This document shows, one piece after another, positions 43,901-49,858 of a DNA stretch of 49,858 nucleotides. Positions within the stretch are counted from its first letter, which is position 1, and each line of letters opens with the position of its first letter. The notes below the pieces were generated by a model. The model ran no database searches. It saw only the letters and a program-made list of their open reading frames with translations, and was not told where the DNA came from. The stretch spans positions 1 to 49,858 of the forward strand of contig JAGCSR010000013.1 in assembly GCA_017964005.1 (NCBI GenBank), written 5' to 3'. The position numbers were made by a program, and so were the translations under genes. The stretch comes from Clostridiales bacterium (GTDB taxonomy: Bacteria; Bacillota; Clostridia; Saccharofermentanales; Saccharofermentanaceae).

Positions 43901-44157
43901 GGATGATAAGTTTTCTATTTCAATGTCCTGTTTGTTTAAATTATTGTCTTGAGGAACCCGCGTATCAAAATGGTGTTGGTTCTGATGAAATATGCTATAT
44001 ATGTGGATTTCAGTTTGGATTAGATGATTATCCCGACAAAGATAAAAGATTAGTTTTGTGGAGAACCAATTGGCGGGAAATGGGTTCACCTACAGTTAGG
44101 TGCCTATCATCTGAAGAAAAGACGAAATATTATAAGATTCAACAAGGAAAAGTTTAA
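43897..44157 (+). CDS. Small Cys-rich zinc-binding protein (CPCC-like)
   Basis: 86 residues, start ATG overlapping the ATPase stop by 4 bp (ATGA). Two CxxC knuckles, CPVC (residues ~10-13) and CYIC (~33-36), the latter followed by GFQFGLDDYPDKDKR. This layout resembles Cys-rich CPCC-family proteins often found beside toxins or as orphan immunity-like genes. AT-rich like the preceding ATPase and presumably co-transferred with it. Function unknown; an adaptor or antidote to the ATPase is only a possibility. Confidence 0.75.
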   Translation: MRMISFLFQCPVCLNYCLEEPAYQNGVGSDEICYICGFQFGLDDYPDKDKRLVLWRTNWREMGSPTVRCLSSEEKTKYYKIQQGKV

Positions 44158-44190
44158 CAAGTGATATTCAACACTTGAAATAACACCAAA

Positions 44191-44224
44191 ACAGGGAGCC
44201 TGATTTTTCAAGCTCCCTGTTCTT
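44191..44224 (+). terminator. Strong hairpin, usable in both directions
   Basis: ACAGGGAGC / GCTCCCTGT perfect 9-bp stem (44191-44220) extended inward by CCTG/CAAG-type pairs, with a T-rich flank on both strands. On the plus strand it ends the ATPase/CPCC unit. On the minus strand it matches the terminator placed after the intact tRNA-Arg at 46972-47002. Confidence 0.85.
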
Positions 44225-44271
44225 ATTGGTGTTCGCGAGCGGATTCGAACCGCTGGCCTACCGCTTAGGAG
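44209..44271 (+). repeat. 63-bp direct repeat, left copy (att-like)
   Basis: Identical at 62 of 63 positions to 46991-47053 (A44225 versus G47007). It covers the 3' half of tRNA-Arg(CCT) plus the start of its terminator. The two copies bound the ABC/LytTR/DUF3021 module. Confidence 0.9.
44227..44271 (-). pseudogene. 3' half of tRNA-Arg(CCT)
   Basis: Matches the intact tRNA gene at 47009-47085 from the CCA end through the acceptor 3' strand, T arm, variable loop and anticodon 3' strand, then breaks off inside the anticodon loop. The 5' acceptor strand and D arm are absent, so it cannot fold as a tRNA. It looks like a displaced tRNA 3' end. Confidence 0.88.
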
Positions 44272-44505
44272 AGTATGTACAATCTATAAAACGTAGAAAG
44301 GACGGGCATTTCCGGGACCAACTCTCCCATCTTCATTCACTTTTACAATCACTTTTTTGATTTAGAACACAAATTCGGCAACTTACAACACCCATATGGC
44401 AACTTACGTCGGAACCTGTTGAATGGTATCCGATCCTTTGGTAGGTTTGTGTCAGCAACATAAAACACGGGAATAAGGACTGTGTAAAACCGAAGGAGGA
44501 TCACC
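44272..44505. other. Non-coding stretch between the tRNA fragment and the ABC genes
   Basis: No gene seen. Contains a direct repeat GGCAACTTAC at about 44371-44380 and 44399-44408 (28 bp apart) and an AAGGAGGATCACC ribosome binding site for the ABC gene. No integrase or excisionase start was found. Confidence 0.6.
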
Positions 44506-45369
44506 ATGATCAAGGCAGAAGGGATAACAAAGAGTTTTAACGGCAGGCAGGTCCTGTCCGGGATTGACCTGGACATCAAAGATGGTTCGATCTTCGGGCT
44601 GCTCGGACCTTCAGGGGCAGGCAAGACGACTCTTATCAAGATCATAACCGGACAACTTGCATCAGATGGCGGAGCGGTTTATGTATCGGGTAAGGATGTC
44701 AAAGAATTTAATGGTGAAGACCGAAGGTCGATCGGTATCATGATGGACGACTTCGGATTATACGACAGGCTTTCCTGTCAGGATAACCTTAAGATCTTCG
44801 CAGATATCTATAATGTTCCGCATGACCGGATCATTCCTTCATTGGAAGAAGTCGGACTTTCTGATTCGAAGAAGAAGCCCGCTGTGAAGCTGTCAAAGGG
44901 GATGCGCGCAAGGCTCCAGCTTGCGAGAGTTTTCATGACGGATCCCAAGATCTTATTCCTTGATGAACCCACGAGCGGTCTGGATCCGCTTACCATGAAG
45001 TACATCCATAAACTGATAGAGGATAAAAAGCAACAGGGGACTACGATCTTTCTTACCACTCATAACATGGAAGAGGCGGCAAGATTATGTGATGAGGTGG
45101 CACTTCTTAACGACGGACACATTATCGATCGCGGCGCGCCGGATGAGATATGCAGGAGATATAACCATCACAAGAAGATCGATATCCATCTTACTACGGG
45201 TGAGGACATCGAACTTCCTCATAATGAAGAGGCTGCAGTGAAGATAAGTGAACTGATAAGTCAGGGAAAGGTCGAGACGATCCATTCATCCGAGCCGACG
45301 TTGGAGACCGTGTTCATTGAACTGACGGGAAGAAAACTCGAAGATATAAGCGAGGTGCAGTATGCGTAA
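44506..45369 (+). CDS. ABC transporter ATP-binding protein
   Basis: 287 residues, ATG after AAGGAGGATCACC. Walker A GPSGAGKT (34-41), Q-loop region MMDDFGLYDRLSC, signature LSKGM instead of LSGGQ, Walker B ILFLDEPTSGLDP, and the H-loop in FLTTHNMEEA. A ~70-residue C-terminal extension is typical of ABC-2 exporters (DrrA/NatA-like). It overlaps the permease gene by 8 bp. With a LytTR regulator and DUF3021 protein downstream, this is a recurrent Firmicute exporter module linked to antimicrobial or peptide stress; the substrate is not known. Confidence 0.93.
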   Translation: MIKAEGITKSFNGRQVLSGIDLDIKDGSIFGLLGPSGAGKTTLIKIITGQLASDGGAVYVSGKDVKEFNGEDRRSIGIMMDDFGLYDRLSCQDNLKIFADIYNVPHDRIIPSLEEVGLSDSKKKPAVKLSKGMRARLQLARVFMTDPKILFLDEPTSGLDPLTMKYIHKLIEDKKQQGTTIFLTTHNMEEAARLCDEVALLNDGHIIDRGAPDEICRRYNHHKKIDIHLTTGEDIELPHNEEAAVKISELISQGKVETIHSSEPTLETVFIELTGRKLEDISEVQYA

Positions 45370-46048
45370 TATAGGAGTCATCATAAGAAAAGAACTTGCC
45401 GATACGATCAAGAACAAGACTGTGCTTATACAGTTCCTGATGTTCCCCGTGCTGACACTCATCATGGAGAATGCCGTTACCATCAAGGATATGCCGGAAC
45501 ACTTCTTTACGATACTGTTTTCGATCATGTATATGGGTATGGCGCCGCTGACATCCGTGGCAGCGATAATATCGGAGGAGAAAGAGAAGAATACATTAAG
45601 GGTTCTCCTTATGGCAAGTGTAAAACCTGCGGAATACCTTGCCGGAGTCGGGATCTACATATGGACGATATGCATGGCAGGAGCGGGAGTCATGGCAACG
45701 GGGCTTCCCCGAGAGAAGATCCCTTTCTATCTCATAGTGATGGGATCCGGGTTCGTTATCTCTATTGCGATCGGTGCCTGCATCGGTATCTTAAGTTCGA
45801 ACCAAATGGTAGCAACTTCGGTGGTGATGCCCGTAATGATGGTGTTCTCTTTCGCGCCCATGTTGGCAATGTTCAATGATAAAATAGAAAAAGTGGCACG
45901 GATCTTTTACACGCAGCAACTTAAGATCCTGCTCAACGACATGACACTTGCATGCATCAGGAAAGAGACAGTGGCAGTAGTCGCTGTAAACGCGGCGCTG
46001 GCTGTGATCCTCTTCATCGTTGCTGTAAGACGTAAAGGACTTGAATGA
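45362..46048 (+). CDS. ABC-2-type transporter permease
   Basis: 228 residues; starts within the ATPase gene (8-bp overlap). Six hydrophobic segments, with the ABC-2 feature EEKEKNTLRVLLMASVKPAEYLAG after the second (a cytoplasmic coupling-helix-like region). The shortness implies a homodimer. Probably an exporter with the preceding ATPase. Confidence 0.88.
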   Translation: MRNIGVIIRKELADTIKNKTVLIQFLMFPVLTLIMENAVTIKDMPEHFFTILFSIMYMGMAPLTSVAAIISEEKEKNTLRVLLMASVKPAEYLAGVGIYIWTICMAGAGVMATGLPREKIPFYLIVMGSGFVISIAIGACIGILSSNQMVATSVVMPVMMVFSFAPMLAMFNDKIEKVARIFYTQQLKILLNDMTLACIRKETVAVVAVNAALAVILFIVAVRRKGLE

Positions 46049-46488
46049 TGAAGATCAATCTTGACATAGACGGTAAATATCAGGAGACCGAGGTCACGAT
46101 CCACGCGCCTGCCATCAACGGCGACATCGAGCGCATGGTTGCCATGATGCGCATGATCGACAGCAAGATCGCCGTAACGCAGGGAGGGGAGACATACCTT
46201 CTCGATACGGACAAGATCTTATATATCGATGCCGTCGATCGAAAAACTTTCGTCTATACAAAAGATGAGACATACGAATCGGAATTAAAACTCTACGAAC
46301 TGGAACAGGACCTCGCCGAGCGGGATTTCTTAAGGATCTCAAAACAGAGCATAGTCAACTTAAGGAAGATCGTAAGCTTGAAGGCCGATGTTAACCGTAA
46401 GATCCGTGTGACTCTTTTGAACGGAGAGCAGATAGTAGTCTCGAGGATGTATTCCGATGAATTAAGAAGAAAGCTGGGGTTAAGATAA
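46045..46488 (+). CDS. LytTR-domain DNA-binding regulator
   Basis: 147 residues, start ATGATG at 46045/46048, overlapping the permease gene. The N-terminal ~45 residues have an unknown fold (DIDGKYQETEVTIHAP). The LytTR domain (~50-147) has ILYIDAVDRKTFVYT, FLRISKQSIVNLRKI and LLNGEQIVVSRMYSDELRR. There is no receiver domain, so its activity may be set by the membrane protein next to it. LytTR proteins bind direct repeats in promoters; GGCAACTTAC repeated upstream of the ABC gene is a candidate target. Confidence 0.93.
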   Translation: MMKINLDIDGKYQETEVTIHAPAINGDIERMVAMMRMIDSKIAVTQGGETYLLDTDKILYIDAVDRKTFVYTKDETYESELKLYELEQDLAERDFLRISKQSIVNLRKIVSLKADVNRKIRVTLLNGEQIVVSRMYSDELRRKLGLR

Positions 46489-46952
46489 TGGACGACAGAA
46501 AGAATATTTTCGATTATATAGGTCAGTTGTTTACAAGATACGGAGTCATGGTCGTGATCTTTATCGTTTTAAGTCTGATAATGGGTGAACACGCAAAAAA
46601 TCTGTCAACTCTGTTTGCGTTAGGTTCTTCAGGACTGTCTCTTGCAACACTCGGTCAACTCTTCTTGTTGACGGTCATCTTAGTTTTATTGCAGGTTATC
46701 TTCCTGTCGGACGTGATAATTAAAGACATGTCATTGATCCTTCGCAATGTTTTCTTTTTCCTGTCAGTAATGGCAGTGAGTACGGTGTTCGTAATCCTGT
46801 TTGCATGGTTCCCCGTCACGGAGCCTTCAGCGTGGATCGGTTTCATTGTTTCTTTTGTTGTCTGCACCTTCCTAAGCGCTTTCATTACACGACTTAAAGA
46901 ACGTGCCGAAAACAAGAAGATGGAAGAAGCACTGAACAGGTTAAAGAAATAA
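46488..46952 (+). CDS. DUF3021 four-helix membrane protein
   Basis: 154 residues, ATG sharing its first base with the LytTR stop codon. Four hydrophobic segments (~18-32, ~55-75, ~85-103, ~112-130) and a charged coiled C-terminus (LKERAENKKMEEALNRLKK). DUF3021 proteins are regularly paired with stand-alone LytTR regulators and are thought to restrain them, as in the LytTR regulatory systems of streptococci. Here it probably controls the ABC exporter in the same transcript. Confidence 0.88.
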   Translation: MDDRKNIFDYIGQLFTRYGVMVVIFIVLSLIMGEHAKNLSTLFALGSSGLSLATLGQLFLLTVILVLLQVIFLSDVIIKDMSLILRNVFFFLSVMAVSTVFVILFAWFPVTEPSAWIGFIVSFVVCTFLSAFITRLKERAENKKMEEALNRLKK

Positions 46953-46961
46953 GAGGATCGA

Positions 46962-47002
46962 TTATAAAAATACAGGGGCCTGGATAATTCCAAGCTCCCT
47001 GT
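46962..47002 (-). terminator. Terminator of tRNA-Arg
   Basis: On the minus strand ACAGGG...CCCTGT (46972-47002) with an imperfect inner stem is followed by ATTTTTAT. On the plus strand it may also end the DUF3021 gene. Confidence 0.75.
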
Positions 47003-47053
47003 TCTTGTTGGTGTTCGCGAGCGGATTCGAACCGCTGGCCTACCGCTTAGGAG
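46991..47053 (+). repeat. 63-bp direct repeat, right copy (att-like)
   Basis: Same as 44209-44271 with one mismatch; lies inside the intact tRNA-Arg gene and its 3' flank. Confidence 0.9.
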
Positions 47054-47085
47054 GCGGTCGCTCTATCCAGCTGAGCTACGCAAAC
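47009..47085 (-). tRNA. tRNA-Arg (anticodon CCT)
   Basis: 77 nt including an encoded CCA. Acceptor GTTTGCG pairs with CGCGAAC (one G-T). The D arm is GCTC...GAGC, the anticodon stem ACCGC / GCGGT with loop CTCCTAA (anticodon CCT, reading AGG), and the T arm AGCGG-TTCGAAT-CCGCT. Complete cloverleaf. Its 3' half is repeated at 44227-44271. Confidence 0.96.
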
Positions 47086-47174
47086 AGGACAGATTCATAA
47101 AAGAATCTTGTAGATTATAAAACTTGGAGCGAATTATGTAAAGTCCTTTACTATTCTAAAGGATTTTTATGTTA

Positions 47175-47196
47175 ATATAGATTTATCGATCTATAT
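47175..47196 (+). repeat. 8-bp inverted repeat upstream of the zinc-ribbon/Yip1-like gene
   Basis: ATATAGAT-N6-ATCTATAT, 22 bp before the start codon and just ahead of CAAGGAGG. Possible operator or leader hairpin. Confidence 0.5.
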
Positions 47197-47218
47197 CCAT
47201 TATTCAAGGAGGTTTATT

Positions 47219-48001
47219 ATGGGTAATTTCTGTCCTTATTGCGGCACACCGTTTACTGACGGCAAGTGTACTTGTGACCTGTTTAAACAAAACAATCCCG
47301 GATTGTTCCAAGATCCTGCTGCGGCGGCAGCAGCAGCGGCAACTGCAGCTCCTGCGGCACAGCCTGCACCTCAGCCCGCGCCCGCTGCACAGCCCGCACC
47401 GGCTCCTCAGCCTGCACCTCAGCAAGCTTATGTTCAGCCTGCTCCTCAGGCACCTGCAGGGGAGAATCCTTTCGGCAATATGTTCAAGCTCATCGGCCAG
47501 ACATTCACCAAACCTGTTTCAACACCTTTGGGAGTTGAAGGCGTATCCAGATTCAGCGGCATCATCTTCGCAGGTTTCTTTGCTGTTGTTGCATTCATGT
47601 TCGCGTTCCTTCCGGTTGGCGGTTTCGATTACTATTCCGCATCAGGTCATGTTAAGACCGCTTTCTTCCAGTTCCTGGTTATCCTCGGCGGTGTAGCAGC
47701 CAAGGCAGGTATCGCCAAGATCTTCGTTAAGAAGGCAGGCTTCCTTGATATCCTCGGCAAACTCGCAATGTCCACTGTATATCCTGCATGCTTCTATGTG
47801 GCATCAGCGTTCATCGGCGTAGTTTCCTACAAGTTCTACCATCTGTTCCAGGCATTGGGTGTAGTTGCATGGTCGACCATCACAACACTCATCCTCCTCG
47901 AACTCATGAAGGACGAGAAGATCGACAAGAAGGGTATTGCTATTGCAGCATGCTCCGGCGTATGCGTATTGGTCTATAACATCCTCAACTGGATCTTCTG
48001 A
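47219..48001 (+). CDS. Zinc-ribbon protein with Ala/Pro/Gln linker and Yip1-like membrane domain
   Basis: 260 residues, ATG after CAAGGAGGTTTATT. An N-terminal ribbon CPYCGTPFTDGKCTC (~residues 5-19) is followed by an Ala/Pro/Gln-rich linker (~33-82) with eight consecutive Ala and PAPQ/PAPAPQ units. Five hydrophobic segments (~105-260) lie after that, with a conserved-looking GVEGVSRFSG start and VKKAGFLDILGKLAMSTVYPACF. The arrangement resembles Firmicute membrane proteins with a zinc-ribbon head and a Yip1-like domain; no role is established. A terminator follows immediately. Confidence 0.8.
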   Translation: MGNFCPYCGTPFTDGKCTCDLFKQNNPGLFQDPAAAAAAAATAAPAAQPAPQPAPAAQPAPAPQPAPQQAYVQPAPQAPAGENPFGNMFKLIGQTFTKPVSTPLGVEGVSRFSGIIFAGFFAVVAFMFAFLPVGGFDYYSASGHVKTAFFQFLVILGGVAAKAGIAKIFVKKAGFLDILGKLAMSTVYPACFYVASAFIGVVSYKFYHLFQALGVVAWSTITTLILLELMKDEKIDKKGIAIAACSGVCVLVYNILNWIF

Positions 48002-48028
48002 TTCGAAAATACGATATTTTGACTTTCA

Positions 48029-48057
48029 AGGGCTGTCCGAACAGGACAGTCCTTTTT
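48029..48057 (+). terminator. Rho-independent terminator
   Basis: 10-bp stem AGGGCTGTCC / GGACAGTCCT (one G-T), loop GAACA, tail TTTTT. Confidence 0.93.
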
Positions 48058-48154
48058 CTTGTCATATTTCCTCTAAAGAAAATGCAATAACATCCAAATA
48101 TCGTAATATTTTTGTAGAAATTCAAAAGAATTTGAACAAAATGTGAATAAACTA

Positions 48155-48182
48155 TTGCAAAACAATTTAGTTTATGTAAAAA
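48155..48182 (+). promoter_or_regulatory. Possible promoter in the AT-rich leader of the DUF6273-like gene
   Basis: TTGCAA (48155-48160), 16-bp spacer, TAAAAA (48177-48182). The leader 48058-48269 is very AT-rich, and AAATTC/GAATTT forms a small palindrome near 48118-48133. Confidence 0.4.
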
Positions 48183-48269
48183 TTGTAAACAGGTTAGGAA
48201 AGCGGATCGCAAGGTCTGCAAAGGTTGGTATTTAGAAGATAGAAGGCTGACTACGGGGGTCGGAGAGGT

Positions 48270-49400
48270 ATGAGACTTCAATCTTTGAAATTAATTATTC
48301 GGCTCGTTGCCGCGGTCGTGACGGCTGCAACGAGCATAGCGTTCGCATCTTTTCTTCCAAGTTCATTGACACAGGCCACCAGTGCCGATTGGGTCAAGAC
48401 TATGGATAATACCGGCCTTAGTACAACCGGTATAGCTGTTCCCCAAGCATCAAATGACTCATTTGATGCCTGGCAGGGCAGTTATATATTTTTCGGGAAA
48501 GATTCCGGTAAGCCTATCAAGTTCCGTGTTGTTGCACCGCGCACGGAAGATTACGGCGGCTCCACCATGTTCTTAAACAGTGACGATGTCCTTTTCGATT
48601 ATGAATTCGATTGTGACGGTGTCAATGAATGGAAGGATTGCGGTAAGTACATCTACTCCGATCTTTACATGTACTTGAACTTCAAGATGCTCTACGATTC
48701 TTTCGATCCCGTTGAGAGAGACTCTATATTTACGAGCACAACCAAAGGCGGGGAAGACCTTGACGAAGATAAGATTTTCGTTCCGAGCGCAGATGAGGTT
48801 GTTTCCTCTTCGGCTGCGGCAAGGAACGGTGACGTGTATTGGCTCAGAACCCCCGACGCTTCCTGCAGTGATCTTGTCAAGGTTGTCGATTCCGAGGGCA
48901 AAGTAACCGTAGCTCCCGCCAAGAGCAAGCTCGGCGTAGCTCCCGCACTCAATATCGATCTCGATTCCGTTTTGTTCGCTTCGGTAATATCAGGCAATCC
49001 TGGTAAGACCGGAGCAACATACAAATTGACGCTTCTGGATAAAGATATCGAACTGTCCTCTTCTAATGAAGGCTGGACAACCGTTCTCAATTCTAAAGTT
49101 ACAGTACCCTTTGCGATCAGCGGCGAGAATGCTTTCTCAGTCAATCAGATGTCTGTCCTGATACTCTCCGACAAGTATCAGCCGGCAAATGCCAACGGCA
49201 ACAACATCTTGTACTACGCTCCGTTCGATAGTTCCGACCTTGCGAACGGAGAGGGAACATTCACGCTTCCGTCTGATCTTGACATCAGCGGTTGGGGAAC
49301 TGACTACCATGTTTATATCCTTGCTGAGAATATAAACGGCGTTAAAGAGACGGATTATTCGAGCAACCCCGTTGAAGTGGTCATGTTCGAAAATAATTGA
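48270..49400 (+). CDS. Secreted DUF6273-like protein, copy 1
   Basis: 376 residues, ATG after GGAGAGGT. A signal peptide (~1-37: LIIRLVAAVVTAATSIAFAS, ending near TQATS). The domain ~55-245 follows the DUF6273 pattern: GSYIFFGKDSGKPIKFRVVAP, TMFLNSDDVLFDYEFD, YIYSDLYMYLN, KIFVPSADEV and VYWLRTPD, ending in VAPALNIDL. A beta-sandwich-like C-terminal domain (~255-376) resembles an Ig-like module. DUF6273 domains are abundant in secreted proteins of gut Clostridia, with no established function. A second copy begins 34 bp downstream. Confidence 0.82.
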   Translation: MRLQSLKLIIRLVAAVVTAATSIAFASFLPSSLTQATSADWVKTMDNTGLSTTGIAVPQASNDSFDAWQGSYIFFGKDSGKPIKFRVVAPRTEDYGGSTMFLNSDDVLFDYEFDCDGVNEWKDCGKYIYSDLYMYLNFKMLYDSFDPVERDSIFTSTTKGGEDLDEDKIFVPSADEVVSSSAAARNGDVYWLRTPDASCSDLVKVVDSEGKVTVAPAKSKLGVAPALNIDLDSVLFASVISGNPGKTGATYKLTLLDKDIELSSSNEGWTTVLNSKVTVPFAISGENAFSVNQMSVLILSDKYQPANANGNNILYYAPFDSSDLANGEGTFTLPSDLDISGWGTDYHVYILAENINGVKETDYSSNPVEVVMFENN

Positions 49401-49434
49401 TCGTCAAATCTGACTTTGGGAGGAGTATCAGTAT

Positions 49435-49858
49435 ATGGAAACACGATCTTTAAGCAGGCTGGCTAAGTTGGGGTCAGCCTTGTTGATTACGGCAATCAGC
49501 GCATCTTTTATCTCTTTTTGGCCGGGTAATACATCCAGAGCCGTTGAGAAAGGATTCAAGAAAACAAAAGAGAATACCAGGCTGGATAGCTCTGAGATTT
49601 CAGCACATCAAACAGTATATTTTGGTAGGTATAACGAAAAGCCTATAGACTTTAATATATATAAAGTCTCTACCACTGAATTCGGTGGAACATCTATGTT
49701 CCTGCGCAGCAAAAATATATTGTTTAAAAGGGCATTTGATGCTAATCATAATATTTGGAAAGACAGTTCCAGATATATATACAGCGATCTTTATATATAT
49801 CTGAACTATTATTTTATTTATGATGCTTTTACGCCGTCAGAACAAGATGCCATCATTA
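49435..49858 (+). CDS. Secreted DUF6273-like protein, copy 2 (5' part, runs off the window)
   Basis: Open from ATG 49435 (after GGGAGGAGTATCAGTAT) to the window end, 141 codons. A signal peptide (LAKLGSALLITAISASFISFW) is followed by the same domain start as the previous gene: TVYFGRYNEKPIDFNIYKV, TSMFLRSKNILF, YIYSDLYIYLNYYF and DAFTPSEQDAI. It is clearly a tandem paralogue with more AT-rich codons. The 3' end is outside the window. Confidence 0.85.
   Translation, partial: METRSLSRLAKLGSALLITAISASFISFWPGNTSRAVEKGFKKTKENTRLDSSEISAHQTVYFGRYNEKPIDFNIYKVSTTEFGGTSMFLRSKNILFKRAFDANHNIWKDSSRYIYSDLYIYLNYYFIYDAFTPSEQDAII

Noticed and set aside
44227..44271. Second functional tRNA-Arg
   Set aside because: The 5' acceptor strand, D arm and half of the anticodon arm are missing.
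44272..47008. Prophage or conjugative element
   Set aside because: No integrase, replication, structural or transfer genes; only the tRNA-end repeats suggest mobility.

Overview
The window looks like a chromosome segment of an anaerobic, monoderm Firmicute of the class Clostridia, probably an uncultured gut or rumen lineage. The evidence is sepF next to yggS, addAB rather than recBCD, an rpoD-type sigma factor, Rnf-type redox genes, S-layer homology (SLH) secreted proteins, lipoproteins with Thr/Glu-rich linkers, AGGAGG-type ribosome binding sites, and a base composition that looks to be in the mid-40s % GC by eye. The genus cannot be fixed from the sequence. No phage genes, transposases, integrases or CRISPR arrays were seen.

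Layout. 1-4.8 kb: end of yggS, sepF, a tandem pair of paralogous zinc-ribbon membrane proteins and a stand-alone PhoU-like DUF47 protein. 4.9-10.5 kb: two large soluble diguanylate cyclases in tandem. The first carries a GH16 glycanase fold with all three catalytic acids replaced, then a CBM4/9-like module, a LacI-type sugar-binding domain and GGDEF. The second has the LacI-type domain, a GAF-like region and GGDEF. 10.5-14.5 kb: a lipoprotein, then a Zn/Cd efflux cluster (ArsR/SmtB repressor with an intact alpha-5 metal site and a matching operator, a separate HMA metallochaperone, a P1B-ATPase without its own metal-binding domain). 14.5-18.2 kb (minus strand): a 1230-residue secreted beta-helix protein with three SLH repeats. 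18.5-25.8 kb: addB and addA, with tadA and a zinc-ribbon gene convergent to them.

27-34 kb: a compact run of a zinc-ribbon membrane protein, rpoD, rnfC-, rnfD- and rnfG-like genes and an unrecognised polytopic membrane protein. rnfA, rnfB and rnfE are not here, and the FMN-attachment motifs of the RnfD- and RnfG-like proteins are altered. This is one of the two best candidates for an undescribed system; the carbohydrate-sensor-like cyclase pair is the other. 34-37.4 kb: an ECF sigma factor with its probable anti-sigma factor, a small gene broken by an in-frame TGA, a small membrane protein and a metallo-hydrolase. 37.5-42.6 kb: secreted and lipoprotein genes (LRR-BIG2-SLH protein, beta-lactamase-fold hydrolase, alpha/beta hydrolase, a lipoprotein of unknown function).

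42.6-47.1 kb: accessory-looking DNA. A DUF4143 ATPase has four copies of a short motif over its promoter and overlaps a Cys-rich CPCC-like gene. Next comes the 3' half of a tRNA-Arg(CCT), an ABC exporter with a LytTR regulator and a DUF3021 protein, and then the intact tRNA-Arg. The tRNA fragment and the intact gene share a 63-bp direct repeat, so the 2.7-kb exporter module looks like a segment placed at the tRNA 3' end. 47.2-49.9 kb: a zinc-ribbon/Yip1-like membrane protein and two tandem DUF6273-like secreted proteins, the last cut by the window edge.
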